Shown here piece by piece: positions 1 through 10,712 of a stretch of 64,000 nucleotides of DNA (position 1 is the first letter of the stretch; each line of letters opens with the position of its first letter). The stretch covers positions 77,745,313 to 77,809,312 of the forward strand of contig OZ018320.1 in the NCBI GenBank assembly GCA_963969495.1. The letters are read 5' to 3'. A program made the position numbers and the translations under genes. The notes beneath the pieces were generated by a model. That model was not told the DNA's origin and did not search any database. It saw only the letters and a list, made by a program, of their open reading frames with translations. The DNA is from Ceratothoa steindachneri. Lineage: Eukaryota; Arthropoda; Malacostraca; Isopoda; Cymothoidae.

Positions 1-58
1 CACTAGGCTACTTTCAAATAAGAATACGAAAAAACAACAATAAAAAGGGAAAATGGCA

Positions 59-870
59 TCAATTAGGAAGCAAGCTCCGCGTCGGGGGTGGGTCCGCCTT
101 TCCCCAAAAGTCTATAAGTCCACCATTCAATGTGCACAAACTCGTCCCGAGTACAAGGGACAGGCGGTAGCGATCCCGCCAATCCCGGTACCAGGACAGG
201 TAAAGTGCGCAGAGATCGCCCAGAATGGGACATTCAACAAGAATGTGCTGAACAGTCTGGGGGATGACGCAGTCTTCACAGTAGGGCGCTGGCGAGCGCT
301 CCATCAAATGGCGGTGCGTCCTGTGAGTGTGTCCAATTCGGAGACGACAGAAAGCGACCTGAAGCTTTCGCGGCATTGGGGTGTACGTCCATGGGAACAG
401 TTGTGGCGCAAAACCCGTACGCAGAATCGACGATCTCGCAAAATTTCAGATATAAACATTGAGAGGCGTCCCATCGCCCCCATCGTTTGGAGAGTATTCA
501 TGACACCGATCGCCATGCGGTATCATAGGCGTTCTCCAGATCGAAAAACGCCGTGGCGTAGTGCTGTCAACGAAGGAAGACCCCGCAGACGGCATTTTCC
601 AGTCGGAGCAGAGCATCCGACGTGGAGTGGAACTTGCGGAAGCCGCACTGTGCGGAAGACAGATGGCCTCCACTGTCCAGGAAAAAGTTATCTAACATTT
701 AACAATTTCTCCATCAACTTGCACACGCAAGACGTTAAAGAAATTAGGCTGAAACAGGCCGGAGTAGAGTGATCTCTCCCCGGTTTGCGAAAGGCGAGCA
801 CAGTAGCGATTCGCCAAGGAATCTGGTAGGAGACCCTCCACCCAGATTCTGTTGAACAAATCTAAAAGAA
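59..870 (-). pseudogene. RT N-terminal remnant fused to C-terminal domain, copy A
   Basis: Frames between about 870 and 415 match the first third of the copy B reverse transcriptase, including the FNRIWVEGLL start, the thumb-proximal segment and part of the METLQTMG helix. Position 376 down to 59 matches the C-terminal domain (LQVAFCRLRIGHT, then CEDC and HILVECP). The sequence between them in copy B, which holds YVDD and RNase H, is absent. At the join, the minus-strand neighbours are the equivalents of 4358 and about 2845 in copy B. Several frameshifts and stops are also present. Confidence 0.75.
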
Positions 871-873
871 AGG

Positions 874-2240
874 CTATTCATCGCTCACGCACGTGTCGAA
901 GCATGGCGTACGGGACATCGTCGGACCATAAGCGGTGTCCGCGCACGAAGCAAGAGCGGAGCGCCACTCACTCACAGTAAACCTGTCGTTGAAGGGTTCT
1001 CCTCCTCTGGAGGTTAAGTACAACCGGCGGCCATCAGCGACATCACGACGTGCATTGAGTGCTGGCGGAGCAGCATCCCGGATATAAAATGCGGAGAAAG
1101 CGGTCGCGAAGGATTCCGCCACGGACGTGCGGTCTGAGATTGCGGTCCCATTCTCCTGGAAAACGGGAAGGGGGTCCTGCGAGAACTTGCCCCGAATCCT
1201 TTTGACTCGCTTCGACGCCAATGAAAGAGGGGTCTTCCCGTCAAGTGAAGACACGTATGCTCGCCAAGAAGAGCGGCGGGCGTGCTTCGAAATATACCGG
1301 AACCTAGCCCTAGCCCGACGAAATTCACCCAAAGCGAAATAGTTCGGGCGGCGCATGTAGGGATAACGCTTCTGTTTGAGGGTCATGTCAAACTCGGCCG
1401 ACCACCATGGGAGTGGTCGGCGTGCAAAACAGCCAGACGTTCTGAGAATAGTAGTCAGGCCAGCGGCGATGAGGTTGCCGGAAAACAACTCAACGACTTC
1501 ATCTACCGACCAAAACTCCTCGACTGAGATAGAGATTCAGTTATTTCCTGAAATGAAGGCCACCGCGCCCGCGCCAAGCACCACCGAGGTGGGCTCCCAG
1601 ACAGCAGATCCTGTGAAAATGATATTTGAATGGGAAAGTGATCACTACCATGGAGGTCATCGACCACCTCCCAATCAAAATCAGGCTGTGCATCCGAAGA
1701 GCACAAAGATAGGTCAAGGCAAGAAAATGAAGCGGTTTTTGGGCAGTGATGCGTGAACTCATCCAAATTTTGGACACCTATCTCAAGCTCTTTGATCAGA
1801 TCGGCAAAGGCTTGTCCCCTGGATTTTATTGAGTAATCTCCCCAGAGAGGATTCCTGCCGTTCAGATCTCCATGCAAGAAAAAGGGCCTCGGCAACTGTG
1901 CCACGACGCGGCGAAAGTTCCCTGCGTCGAAGTCATCTGACAGTGGAATGTACGCCGAAATGATAGTATACCTCCTATCTAGGTGAAGCTGCACAGCCAC
2001 TGCCTGAAAGGAGGTATCTAAATTGAAACGAAGAACGGAGACATCATCCTGGGTGTAAACCGCGCATCTCCCAGCCTGGCCATCTCGTCGAGGTAGGGTC
2101 GCAAGACCCTTATACCCCGGGAGGGCGGGCAGGAAGCACGCGCCTAGCCTGGTCTTCTGCAGAAAAATAGCTAACGGGAAACGGGACGAGACGAGCCTCT
2201 GCAGCTCCTCCCAGTTGGCCCGGATCCCCGACAATTCCAT
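874..2240 (-). pseudogene. ORF2 endonuclease and linker of copy A
   Basis: Two adjacent minus-strand reading frames (1503-2240, then 874-1488) encode the APE-type endonuclease and EN-RT linker of an I-type retrotransposon. Visible motifs are GDLNGRNPLW, the SCLDLS strand and the terminal SDHFPI, which mark an apurinic-type endonuclease that nicks target DNA for target-primed reverse transcription. The expected QET glutamate region reads QKT here, so a catalytic residue appears lost. The frame shifts between the two parts, and a short loss near 1330 removes linker residues present in copy B. The second part ends before the RT. It is a pseudogene closely similar to positions 4807-6078. Confidence 0.8.
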
Positions 2241-2389
2241 TGAAGGAATATGCCCTCCAGGCCTAGCTCGGAGGAGACACGGGGGCCGTCTTCTAGCAGA
2301 AGACCCTCACGGGAATTTTTTTTTTTTTTTTTTTAATTAAGGGGCTATCTGGCGACTGCCGACTTAGGCATAAGTTGCCGTAAACAAAC

Positions 2390-2405
2390 AGCCTAGTTCT
2401 AGGCT
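2390..2405 (-). other. 3' UTR stem-loop of the I-type element
   Basis: A perfect inverted repeat with a 7-bp stem and a TT loop (AGCCTAG-TT-CTAGGCT) lies about 55 bp before the poly(A) end of copy B. Copy C has a related AGCCTA...TAAGCT hairpin at 38691-38706, at the same distance from its own 3' end. Reverse transcriptases of some non-LTR families recognise 3' stem-loops, so this may be the template-recognition signal. That role is inference. Confidence 0.5.
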
Positions 2406-2504
2406 ACTATAAAAAATTGAACGGAAAACAACAATAAAAAGAAATAACAATAATAAAGCAATAACAAAAACAATAAAAAAAACAACAACAACAATTAAAC
2501 CGGG

Positions 2505-2892
2505 TTAAATGAAAGGGAGAAGGCCGGCCTTCCCCAAAAAGTCAATAAGTCCACCAGTCAAAGTACACGCACTCGTCCCGAGTACAATGGACAGGCGGTA
2601 GCGACCCCGCCCATCCCGGTACCAGGACAGGTGTCGTACGCGAAGATCACCCAGACTGGGACATTCGACAAGAATGTGCCGAACAGTATGGAGGACGACG
2701 CGGTCGTTGCAATAGGGCGCAGGCGAGCGCTTGTTTAAATAGCGATGCGCCACACGAGTGTGCCCGATTCGGAGACGACAAAAAGCAACCTGGAGCCGCC
2801 GCGGCATTGGGGGTCAGGTCCATGGGAACAGTCGCGGCGCAATGGCACGCAACTTTAAGTTCCCTTCGACCGTCTCCCATCTTCTTTGCCAA
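2505..2892 (-). pseudogene. ORF2 C-terminal Cys/His domain, copy B
   Basis: After RNase H the frame shifts and ends in a 100-residue region (2807-2505) with RRLQVAFCRLRIGHT, a CNDR site (CEDC in copy A) and VRHILVECPSLGDLR, closing with a hydrophobic DFLGKAGLL helix. A Cys-x2-Cys...His...Cys pattern of this kind is common at the end of I-type and Jockey-type ORF2 proteins and is thought to bind nucleic acid. In copy B the second Cys of the CxxC is Arg. The stop at about 2502 is followed by an A/C-rich 3' UTR. Confidence 0.75.
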
Positions 2893-3014
2893 GCAGTCCG
2901 AAGAGCTGCCCGTATTCCTGCTATGTAGTCAGTGTGAGGAAGAGCGAAACGCTGGTCTGATCGCAGAGTCCTCGCTGACTCTTTGGCGCCATCATTCCCC
3001 GCAATTCCTACATG

Positions 3015-3785
3015 TCAAGGAACCCAGCAGAAGATAATCTCGACATCTGCCCGGCTCGCCAAAACCGTGGCGTTGCGGAAATCGCGAACCAGGGGATGCG
3101 GAGATTCCAATGCCCCGAGAGCACTCAGGGCGCTTTGTGAGTCACTATAGATCACAATCCGGTCTCCGAACCGGGCACGTCGCGTAATCTCCCGTACCGA
3201 GTGGTGTATTGCCACCAGCTCGGCCGTGAAGACAGATGCAGCACCTGGTAGAGCCCCACTGACTTCAAACAGAGGGCATACGGCGTGAAAGCCGACCCCC
3301 TCTTGGGACTTGGATCCATCCGTATACACTGGCACGGTTCCAGCGTGACACGATGTGTGCTCCAAAAAGGTCAAACGCAATACTCCCGGCGGAGTACAAG
3401 CTTTGGGAGCAGAGGCGTGGTGACAAATAGCTAAATGTGGTACCCTCCAGGGTGGCGTCCTGGGCAAAACCAGGGGTGCCACCGGCCTGAGAGCTATATC
3501 TACCTCTCGAAGGAGTTTCCTAGCCCTAAACCCAAATGGCTTAGGGTATGGTTGGCGTCTCTCGGCTTCATAGGCACCATCAAGATCAGCTGCGGATGCA
3601 GTGAGAGCTGTTGGCGACTGAAGGAGGCGCCGGGCTCGCGCGTACAGGCGAGTGATGCACTGCACGCGGCGCAGAGCGAGTGGCATCTCCCCAGCATCGA
3701 CCAACAGGCTCTCAATGGGGGAAGTGCGGAAGGCACCGGTCGCATGGCGAAGGCCGGTGTGGTGGATCGAATCCACCTTCCTCAA
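3015..3785 (-). pseudogene. ORF2 RNase H domain, copy B
   Basis: The frame starts just after the RT thumb with a connection region, then has a ribonuclease H fold. PVYTDGSKSQEGVGF holds the first Asp, FTAELVAIHHSV the Glu, and IYSDSQSALSAL the second catalytic Asp. The tail reads VEIIFCWVP, the strand before the last His/Asp region, where the frame ends at 3015. The enzyme would remove RNA from the cDNA hybrid. Presence of RNase H downstream of the RT is diagnostic of the I-type and related non-LTR groups rather than Jockey or RTE. Confidence 0.85.
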
Positions 3786-3848
3786 TAAACGCTCGGCTGC
3801 GGATGCATAAAACTCGCATCCGTAGTCGAGCTTCGAGCGAACAAAGGA

Positions 3849-4804
3849 TCAATAAAAAAGTAAGGCAGTAGCCCTATCAGCGCCCCAAGTGCTGAACGTC
3901 ACGGAACGGAAAATGTCCATGGCGCGGGTACAGAAGACCCTAAGGCTGCGAATATGAACCTCCCAGGTGAGGCGTCGGTCGAATACAAGACCAAGGAAAC
4001 GGTGCGACTCAACCACATCCAGGCGCACCCCATTAAGAAACAAATCTGGGTGGGGGTAAGCCGTGGATAACGGCAGAAGTGCACCACCTTAGTCTTGGCC
4101 AAAGAAAACCGAAACCTGTGCGCTTCGGCATAGATAGAGATACGGTTCAATGCCTGTTGGAGTCGACGCTCCAGAGTTGGCATCTGGGCCGCACCAAAAG
4201 AGATCGAAAGGTCGTCCACGTAGAGCGTAGCGAGAACATCTTCCGGCAGCACCGAGGTGATGCCGTTGATGCTCAGGGCAAAGAGTGTGACACTGAGGAC
4301 ACTTGCTTGCGGGACACCCTCTTCCTGCTCCTTTGGGCCGGAGAAGGCTCCCCCCACCCGTACGCGGAATCGACGATCTCGCAAAAATTCAGATATAAAC
4401 ATTAGGAGGCGTTTCCTCGCCCCCATCGTTTGGAGAGTCTCCATGATACCGTATCGCAATGCGGTATCATAGGCCTTCTCCAGATCAAAAAACACCGTGG
4501 CGTAGTGCTGTCTACGAAGGAAAGCCTCGCAGACGGCATTTTCCAGTCGGAGCAGAGCATACGACGTGAAGTGGAACTTACGGAAGCCGCACTGTGCAGA
4601 AGACAGATGGCCTCCGCTGTCCAGGAAATAGGCTAATCTAACATTTACCAATTTCTCCATCAACTTGCACACGCAAGAGGTTAGAGAGATTAGGCGGAAA
4701 CCGGTCGGTGTAGAGTGATCTCTCCCCGGCTTGCGAAAGGCGAGCACAGTAGCGATTCGCAAGGAGTCTGGGAGAAGACCTTCCACCCAGATCCTGTTGA
4801 ACAA
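3849..4804 (-). pseudogene. ORF2 reverse transcriptase domain, copy B
   Basis: The frame 4804-3899 carries the non-LTR RT fingers and palm: a PGRDHSTPTGFRLISLTS block, box A FDLEKAYDT with the first catalytic Asp, the GVPQASVLSVTLF loop (usually GVPQGSVLSPTLF), and YVDDLSISF holding the catalytic Asp pair. The thumb continues in a shifted frame at 4043-3849 (FLNGVRLDVVESHRFLGL). It would copy element RNA at the nicked target site. The QA for QG change in the loop and the frameshift near 4040 suggest decay. This is the only copy in the window that keeps the YxDD box. Confidence 0.85.
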
Positions 4805-4806
4805 AT

Positions 4807-6078
4807 CTATGCGTACCGGACATCGTCCGTCGAATGGGCGGTGTCCGCGCAGGAAGCGAAAGCGGAACGCAACTCACTCACAGTAAACTTGTCGTTGAAG
4901 GGTTCTCCGCCTCTGGAGGTAAAGTCCAGCCGGCGGCCTTCCGCGACATCACGACGTGCATTGAATGCTGGCGGAGCAACATCCTGGCTAGAGAATGCGG
5001 AAAAAGCCGTCGCGAAGGATTTCGCCAAGGACGCAGGGTCAGAGATTGCGGTCCCATTCTCCTGGAGAACGGGAGGGGGGTCCTGCGAGAACTTGCCCCG
5101 AATCCTTTTGACTCGCTTCCACACGTCAGCTAAAGGGGTATTCCCGTTAAGTGAAGACACGTATGCCCGCCAAGAAGAGCGGCGGGCGTGCTTCGAAATA
5201 TACCGGAACCTAGCCCTAGCCCGACGAAATTCAGCGACAGTGAAATCGTTCTGGCGGCGCTTATAGCGCATGTAGGCATAACGCTTCTGTTTGAGGGCCG
5301 TCTCACACTCGGCCGACCACCATGGGAGTGGTCGGCGTGCAAAACGGCCAGACGTCCTAGGAATAGTAGTCAGGCCCACGGCGATGAGGTTACCGGAGAA
5401 GAACTCAACGGCCTCATCTACCGACCTAAACTCCTCGACTGAGATAGAGAATTCAGTCATTTCCTGCAATGCAGGCCACCGCGCCCGCGCCAAGCACCAC
5501 CGAGGTGGTCTCTCAGGCGGCAGTTGCCCTGAAAATGATATTTGAATGGGAAAGTGATCACTACCATGGAGGTCATCGACCACCTCCCAATTAAAATCAG
5601 GCTGTGCATCCGAAGAGCACCAAGATAGGTCAAGGCAAGAAAATGAAGCGGTTCTCGGACAGTGATGCGTAAACTCATCCACGTTTAGGACACCCATCTC
5701 AAGCTCTTCGATCAGATCGGCAAGGACTTGTCCCCAAGGATTTATGGAGTAATCTTCCCAGAGAGGATGCTTGCCGTTCAGATCTCCAAGCAAGAGATAG
5801 GGCCTCGGCAACCGTGCCACGACGCGGCGGAAGTCCCCCGCGTCGAAGTCAGCTGACGGTGGAATGTACGCAGAAATGATAGTATACCTCCTATCCAGGT
5901 GCAGCTGCACAGCCACTGCCTGAAAGGAGGTATCTAAAGAGAAAGGAAGAACGGAAACATCATGCCGGGTGTAAACCGCGCATCCCCCAGCCCGGCCATC
6001 CCGCGGTGGTGGGGTAGCAAGACCCTTATACCCCGGGAGGGCAGGCAGCGGGCACGCGCCTAGCATGGTCTCCTGCAA
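4807..6078 (-). pseudogene. ORF2 APE endonuclease and EN-RT linker, copy B
   Basis: This 423-codon open segment begins at QET, preceded in an adjacent frame by the WNCRG strand that normally opens such endonucleases near 6150. The order of motifs is QET (metal-binding Glu), SAYIPPS, GDLNGKHPLWE, SCLDLSWCSS and SDHFPI, which are the catalytic signatures of APE-type retrotransposon endonucleases. After about residue 190 comes the basic linker with PLPWWS and the RRARARFRYISKHARRSSW helix that leads into the RT. It ends at 4807, where a small loss relative to copy A removes about a dozen residues before the RT. The domain itself looks intact; only its fusion context is broken. Confidence 0.85.
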
Positions 6079-6180
6079 AAAAAATAGCTAACGGGGAACG
6101 GGACGAGACAAGCCTCCGCAGCCCCTCCCAGTTGGCCCGGAGTCCACGGCAATTCCATTAAAGGAATATGCCCTCCAGGC

Positions 6181-8618
6181 CTAGCTCGGAGGAGACGCGG
6201 GGGCTCTCCTCGAATTGAAGACCCTCACGGGAATGGCCGTACGCTTCCCGGGGGCAGAACCCGGGCGCTGTTGGCCGGACAAAGCGCTGAAGGCGCTGTC
6301 GTCTTCGAGGGACTTATTGGAGGAGGTTGGGCTCGCCATGCGAGTCTTTCCCTCTCTCCGCCTCGAAACCTTAGGCGGGCGTAGCGGCTTCGGAGGCGGG
6401 GGGCCGTCTTTTCGAGGAACCACCGGTTCCGAGCCACTCGCTCCACCTTGGGGCGTAAGCGAAGGAGCCGAAGCTCCTTTGTTGCTGTCCTCCTTTCGGG
6501 GAACAGCTTTAGGAACCCCGGAAGATTGCCTAGCGACCATCTTCAGGGGTGTTGCCTCCTGTGAGTCTAACGAATCGGTGGAGGCCCGTGGCCGTTTTGC
6601 CTTACGGGAAACGGTCACGCTGGGGGAAGAGGGGGGAGCTCTGGTTTTAGCCGGGGCAGGGTATGAACCCTTTTTGCCGCCAGCTTTACTAGGGGAGCGC
6701 CCGGGTTGAGTAGAGCCCGCAGAATGGCTCCGAATGGGCGCGGAAACAACCGTTCTCGTTGGCCTGGATGGGCCAGGAGCAGAGGGTGCCTTTCTAACTA
6801 TTGAGGCATATGACGTCCCAGGCAGAGCCGGGCGCGCCAGGACCAAGCCGTAGCGTCGCGGAATGAGAGTCAATCCTGGGCCTGAACGCCCAGGATTTCC
6901 TTCTCAAGGAGATATGCACCACATTGCTTCGAAGAAGCGGAGTGCGGCTCTCCGCAATTGACACACTTGGCCACACAAGATTTAGATTAATCGTGTGCGG
7001 CCTTGGAGCATTTACACAGACTTCGGGTGATCCCAACTTTGCACGTCTACAAGAACGATTCGTATGGCCTAAGCGGTGACAGTAATAGCACCGCCGCGGC
7101 AGTGGCACGAATGCCTTCACGCGGTAGCGGTACTAACCGGCACGCACCGACTCAGGGAGCTTGTCACAGTCGAACGTGACGAAGAGTGTAGGGGTGGTTC
7201 TCGAGGCTCCTCCCTGTTTTCTCATCACACGTTCGACTTTGACTGCCCTATGGTCGGCCAGCTCTAAGGTGATGTCCTCAATGGAATAGTCAACGAGTTC
7301 TCTCGCATAAACTACTCCTTTCGCAAAGTTCATGGTAGAGTGCGGCGTCACACTCACCGGGGTGCCATGTAGTGTCCGAAGAGCACTTATCTTGGCGGCC
7401 TTGGTGGGATTCGCCGCATTCGCCAGAAGGCTCCTGTCCGAGAAACGGGTCACCTTCGGCTCTCTACCAATTGCACTAGCTAATCCTCTCCTCTGATGGA
7501 TCATGTTGCCTTTAGCCAACATGGTGCCATCAGTGGAGCGAATAACGAGAAGGCGTTTGAAGCAAGCGCGCTCGAAAACGCCAGGTAACCTCTGAATGAG
7601 GGGCCCCGACGTTATCGAGGCTTCGCCCTGTGCACTTTTGGTCTTAGTCGGGGGCTCGGGACTTGGTGGAGCAGAGGGGCCGGATGTGCCGAAATTGGCT
7701 TAGTCGCCACTAAAGTGGCAGTAAACCCATCCGTCCCCGCAGCCCCCGCGGATGGAGAGGAGTCCCGAGTCTTTTTAGTCTTTTCTTCTTCTTTTTAGGA
7801 TAGGAGGGCGGGGAATGAACCCGCTTCTCACCTCCGCCGGCAGAAGTCCCTAGGCCAGATGGACCGGCCTCAGCCGGATCTTCTCCGAACTGGAGAAGAT
7901 CCTGGTGGTCGCAGAGGCACCGGTTGGAAGAGATCCCTCCCCTCCTTGTACTACCTCGGAGACCCGAGCCATTTGAGGAGGAACTTACATAGGGGCAGAT
8001 TCTGGTTCGGTGCTTGGCGCCGAGCCCGGATTCCTCCCCCATGGAAAGCCCTACCGTCTGAGGCAAGGTTTTCTCAAGGACTATGTCTATCACAGGAGGG
8101 GCCTCCAGTTGGCCATCCCCTCCCAGGACATCACAGGTTCCCTTGGCAGCGTCACCAGTCTTGTGTGGAGAGGCACAGGCCTTGACCCCGGCAAGGTTTA
8201 ATATTCTTGCAAGCAGGTCTTCTGAGGGAAGCGACCGAAGGGGACTGGCTTTCCTCTCCCTCCTAAGGGAGTTTGCCCTACTAAGCCCCTTCGATGGGGA
8301 GTGGTTGGCTATGGGCTGCCTGCTGGCTTTCTTGGCAGTCCCCTTGGAAAGAACATAGGGGACTGCCGCTGGAAAAAGGGAGGTGCCCGAAAGCACCTCC
8401 AGAGAAGGGGGTGAGGGGGAGTCTCCTTCACCCGTAGGCGTAGGAGAGGAGTAAACTTCCTCTCCGGTTAAAGAAATATGGGCGGTCCCATGCGCAAGCA
8501 AAGGGGGAGGGGGGACCTCTATTTTTTTCTTGGAGCTGCCCAATGGCGGCTCCGTCGATGGAACAGAAGTTGAGGGTTTGTTTTTTTTTGCTTGTTCATA
8601 CATGGGCATGGTGACCAT
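6181..8618 (-). pseudogene. ORF1 nucleic-acid-binding (gag-like) protein, copy B
   Basis: The predicted product is the RNA-binding partner of the retrotransposon polymerase. The frame opens at 8618 with a low-complexity N-terminal region to 7710. It continues in another frame through a conserved globular segment (7522-7133) that precedes the zinc knuckles. The first knuckle, CYYCHRLGHTNRSC (CX2CX4HX4C), is in the frame 7120-6794. Two more Cys/His clusters appear after a frameshift, including CVNCGEPHSASSKQC near 6940. A Pro/Ser/Lys-rich tail runs from 6873 to a TAG at 6178-6180. At least three frame changes break it. Three consecutive knuckles before ORF2 fit I-type ORF1 proteins. Confidence 0.75.
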
Positions 8619-8920
8619 ATTTTTTTCACGGGAAGCAATAGCTCATCACCTCTCGCAGTTGCCCGCACTGCAAAAAGTGCTTACAGGCCTGGCAGAGCCA
8701 GGTGCCGCCATTCAGGACCACCCATCCCGCCTGGTGGCCTGGCAGTCCATCGGCATGGCGGCTCCACCTTGAACGGGGCGTAAAATTGATAGAGTGTGAA
8801 GAAAAAAGGATAAGGGATGTGCGGGAGGTATGGGTCGGGATGAAGCAGGTTGTTAAAAAAAGCCCATCCCGAACCGGAGCTCAGGGGTTAGGGAACGTCG
8901 TGCCATCCCCCCTCGGTTGG

Positions 8921-9272
8921 CTGAGAAAAAGGTCAGCATCTACCCTGTGAAATTAGAGGCTGAGCAGAGAAAGTTGTATGAAAAGCGACGAAGTAGGAGA
9001 GAAATACAGGCTATCTAAAGGAAGGAAGAGAGGCTAAGCTGGAGCCGGACGGAGCGCTGGATCCCGTCAGCACGGCGTCCAGGATGGCAAATCGCCGCGC
9101 CCCTTACTGGGGGCTCCGATCTGGGATAGTTGGCTGAGAATAAGGTCAGCATCTACCCTCTGAAACTAGAAGCCCACAAGAGAAAGTTGTGGGAGAACTT
9201 GCAGGGGAAGTGATGAAGTAGGGAAGAAACACAGGCCGACTGAAGGAAGTAGAAGAGGCTAAGCTCGGGCCT
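8921..9272. repeat. Direct repeat, two units of about 135-140 bp
   Basis: Positions 8921-9052 and 9130-9272 are clearly similar. Both begin GTTGGCTGAGAA, pass through GGTCAGCATCTACCCT and GAGAAAGTTGT, and end near AGAGGCTAAGCT. About 78 bp of unrelated sequence separates them. They lie immediately upstream of copy B on its own strand and downstream of the RTE-like element, so they could be 5' UTR monomers of the first or 3' UTR of the second. Which is correct cannot be told from this window. Confidence 0.6.
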
Positions 9273-9363
9273 AAGAGAAAGATAACTCTGATTTCAAAAC
9301 CCTGGAGCCACACGCATAATTGGCCTCTTTCAGAAGATCCTCTGTGAGTATTGCACTTCGTAC

Positions 9364-10465
9364 TCACGCAGTGTACAGACGTCCCTTAGCTCGGAGGAAA
9401 AAACCTCTCAGCGTCAAGAAAGGAAGCACCTCTCTGAACCTTTTCCAACCACTTCTAACTCTTGCTATGGCACTTGCCCCAACACCTTCCCATGCACTCA
9501 TCATATCTCCCAGATAGCAGAGCTCCTCTATGCATTCAAGCGACACACTATCAAATAGAATCCTCTCCTGTCTCTTCTCCCCCACTTGCTCTCCTCTACA
9601 GAAAGTGCACTTAAATTCTCCATCATTCTGCAGCCTACCCCTGATACCACTACATATTTTATTCACCTACAAACCACATCCATTACACAGGATAAAGTTA
9701 TTCCCTACTCCTCTGTGACAGACTGCACATGGCCACATACCCTCAATGATGTCATTACCACAACCCAATCTTGAAATCATTATCTTTGTTTTATCCAAAT
9801 TCACTCTCAGTCCCATGGAATTCATCCCTTCCCTCCACAACCTGAACTTCTCAAGTGCCATCTTCTCATCCTCAGCAATCAGCACTAGGTCATCAGCGTA
9901 CAACTCGAATGACAATCCGGTTCTAAAATTCTGTGACATCACTTTCAGGAGCATAACAAAGAGCAAGGGACTCAAAACGGATCCCTGATGCACACCAACC
10001 TTCACAGAGAAGTCATCATTCAATTTTCCATTTACCCTCACCTGGGTTGTCGAACCTTCGTAATAGCCATGGCCACCCTAACCAACCACTCCGCGACCCT
10101 AATTTTCTTATTGCCCACCTCACCACATCTCTCGGTACCCTATCAAAAGTCTTTTCCATGTCAACAAAAATATAATACAACGCTCTTTTCTTAGCGATGT
10201 ACTTCTCCTGGAGCTGTCTAACTATAAATATAGCATATGTGGTTCCTTTTCTAGGCATAAACACAAACTGCATGTCGTCAAAGTTTATCCTGTCCCTAAT
10301 CATTTCTTCTAGAACACGCTCCATAACTTTCATAACATGATCGAGGAGCTTTATGCCTCTGTAGCTACCCCTTTCTAGCGCATCACCTTTACCCTTATAC
10401 ACATTCACAATCACACCCATATCTGCAGAGACTTTCAACATCGCGACATTTATCTCATGAAACAT
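9364..10465 (-). pseudogene. RT domain and C-terminal Cys finger of the RTE-like element
   Basis: The frame 10465-10016 begins at NVYKGKGDALERGSYRGIKLL, contains the first catalytic block VDMEKTFDRVPRDVV, and overlaps in a shifted frame with 10041-9667, which has the GVHQGSVLSPLLF loop and the YADDL catalytic pair followed by GLRVNLDKTKIM. A zinc-finger-like segment then reads CAVCHRGVGNNFILCNGC, an in-frame TAG, and VNKICSG ... FKCTFC. The CxxC...CxxC...C...CxxC pattern after the palm is typical of this element type. One frameshift and at least one stop make it non-functional. Confidence 0.75.
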
Positions 10466-10712
10466 CCGCTGCCTTACCTTCTGGCATGTGATTGATGGCT
10501 CTGCTCACCATTTTGTCTTCAATTGATAGCCATGGTCCAGCCACAGGTTCTGCGGAATCCACAAGTCTCCTGTCCCAGTCAAATTCTACGTTTAATAAAC
10601 GATTATATTGCTCCCTCCAAGCCTTTTTTATATCGTTCTAGAAGCCCAATCACAACTCTATCATCATCGTTTTTAATGCACTCTTCACCCTTTATATCAC
10701 TATTTTCCTTCT

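Larger units (their letters stand above)
1..2318 (-). mobile_element. I-type non-LTR retrotransposon, copy A (5'-truncated, internally deleted)
   Basis: On the minus strand this copy starts abruptly at about 2318 in sequence matching the end of ORF1 of copy B (compare 6190-6235). It then runs through the endonuclease, the linker and the first part of the reverse transcriptase, and jumps at about 405-412 to the C-terminal domain. The segment missing relative to copy B corresponds to about 2845-4358, roughly 1.5 kb. That removes the RT catalytic box and all of RNase H. Its 3' UTR reaches the left edge of the window. The 5' end abuts the poly(A) of copy B directly, so the two lie head to tail. 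It is certainly inactive. Confidence 0.85.
2319..8940 (-). mobile_element. I-type non-LTR retrotransposon with RNase H, copy B (near full length)
   Basis: This minus-strand element has, in transcript order, ORF1 with CCHC knuckles (8618-6181), ORF2 with APE endonuclease, reverse transcriptase, RNase H and a C-terminal Cys/His domain (about 6150-2505), a 3' UTR, and a T-run at about 2319-2336 that is poly(A) on the element strand. RNase H plus an APE endonuclease places it in the I group of non-LTR elements. The 5' limit is uncertain; sequence upstream of ORF1 continues at least to about 8770. Frameshifts in ORF1 and ORF2 mean it is not active, but it retains every domain and is the reference for the other copies. 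Confidence 0.85.

Noticed and set aside
53..772. Plus-strand open frame of 239 codons
   Set aside because: It runs across copy A on the opposite strand and has no motif; the minus strand carries recognisable RT and C-terminal domain text.
6215..6709. Plus-strand open frame of 164 codons
   Set aside because: Antisense of the Pro/Ser-rich end of retrotransposon ORF1.
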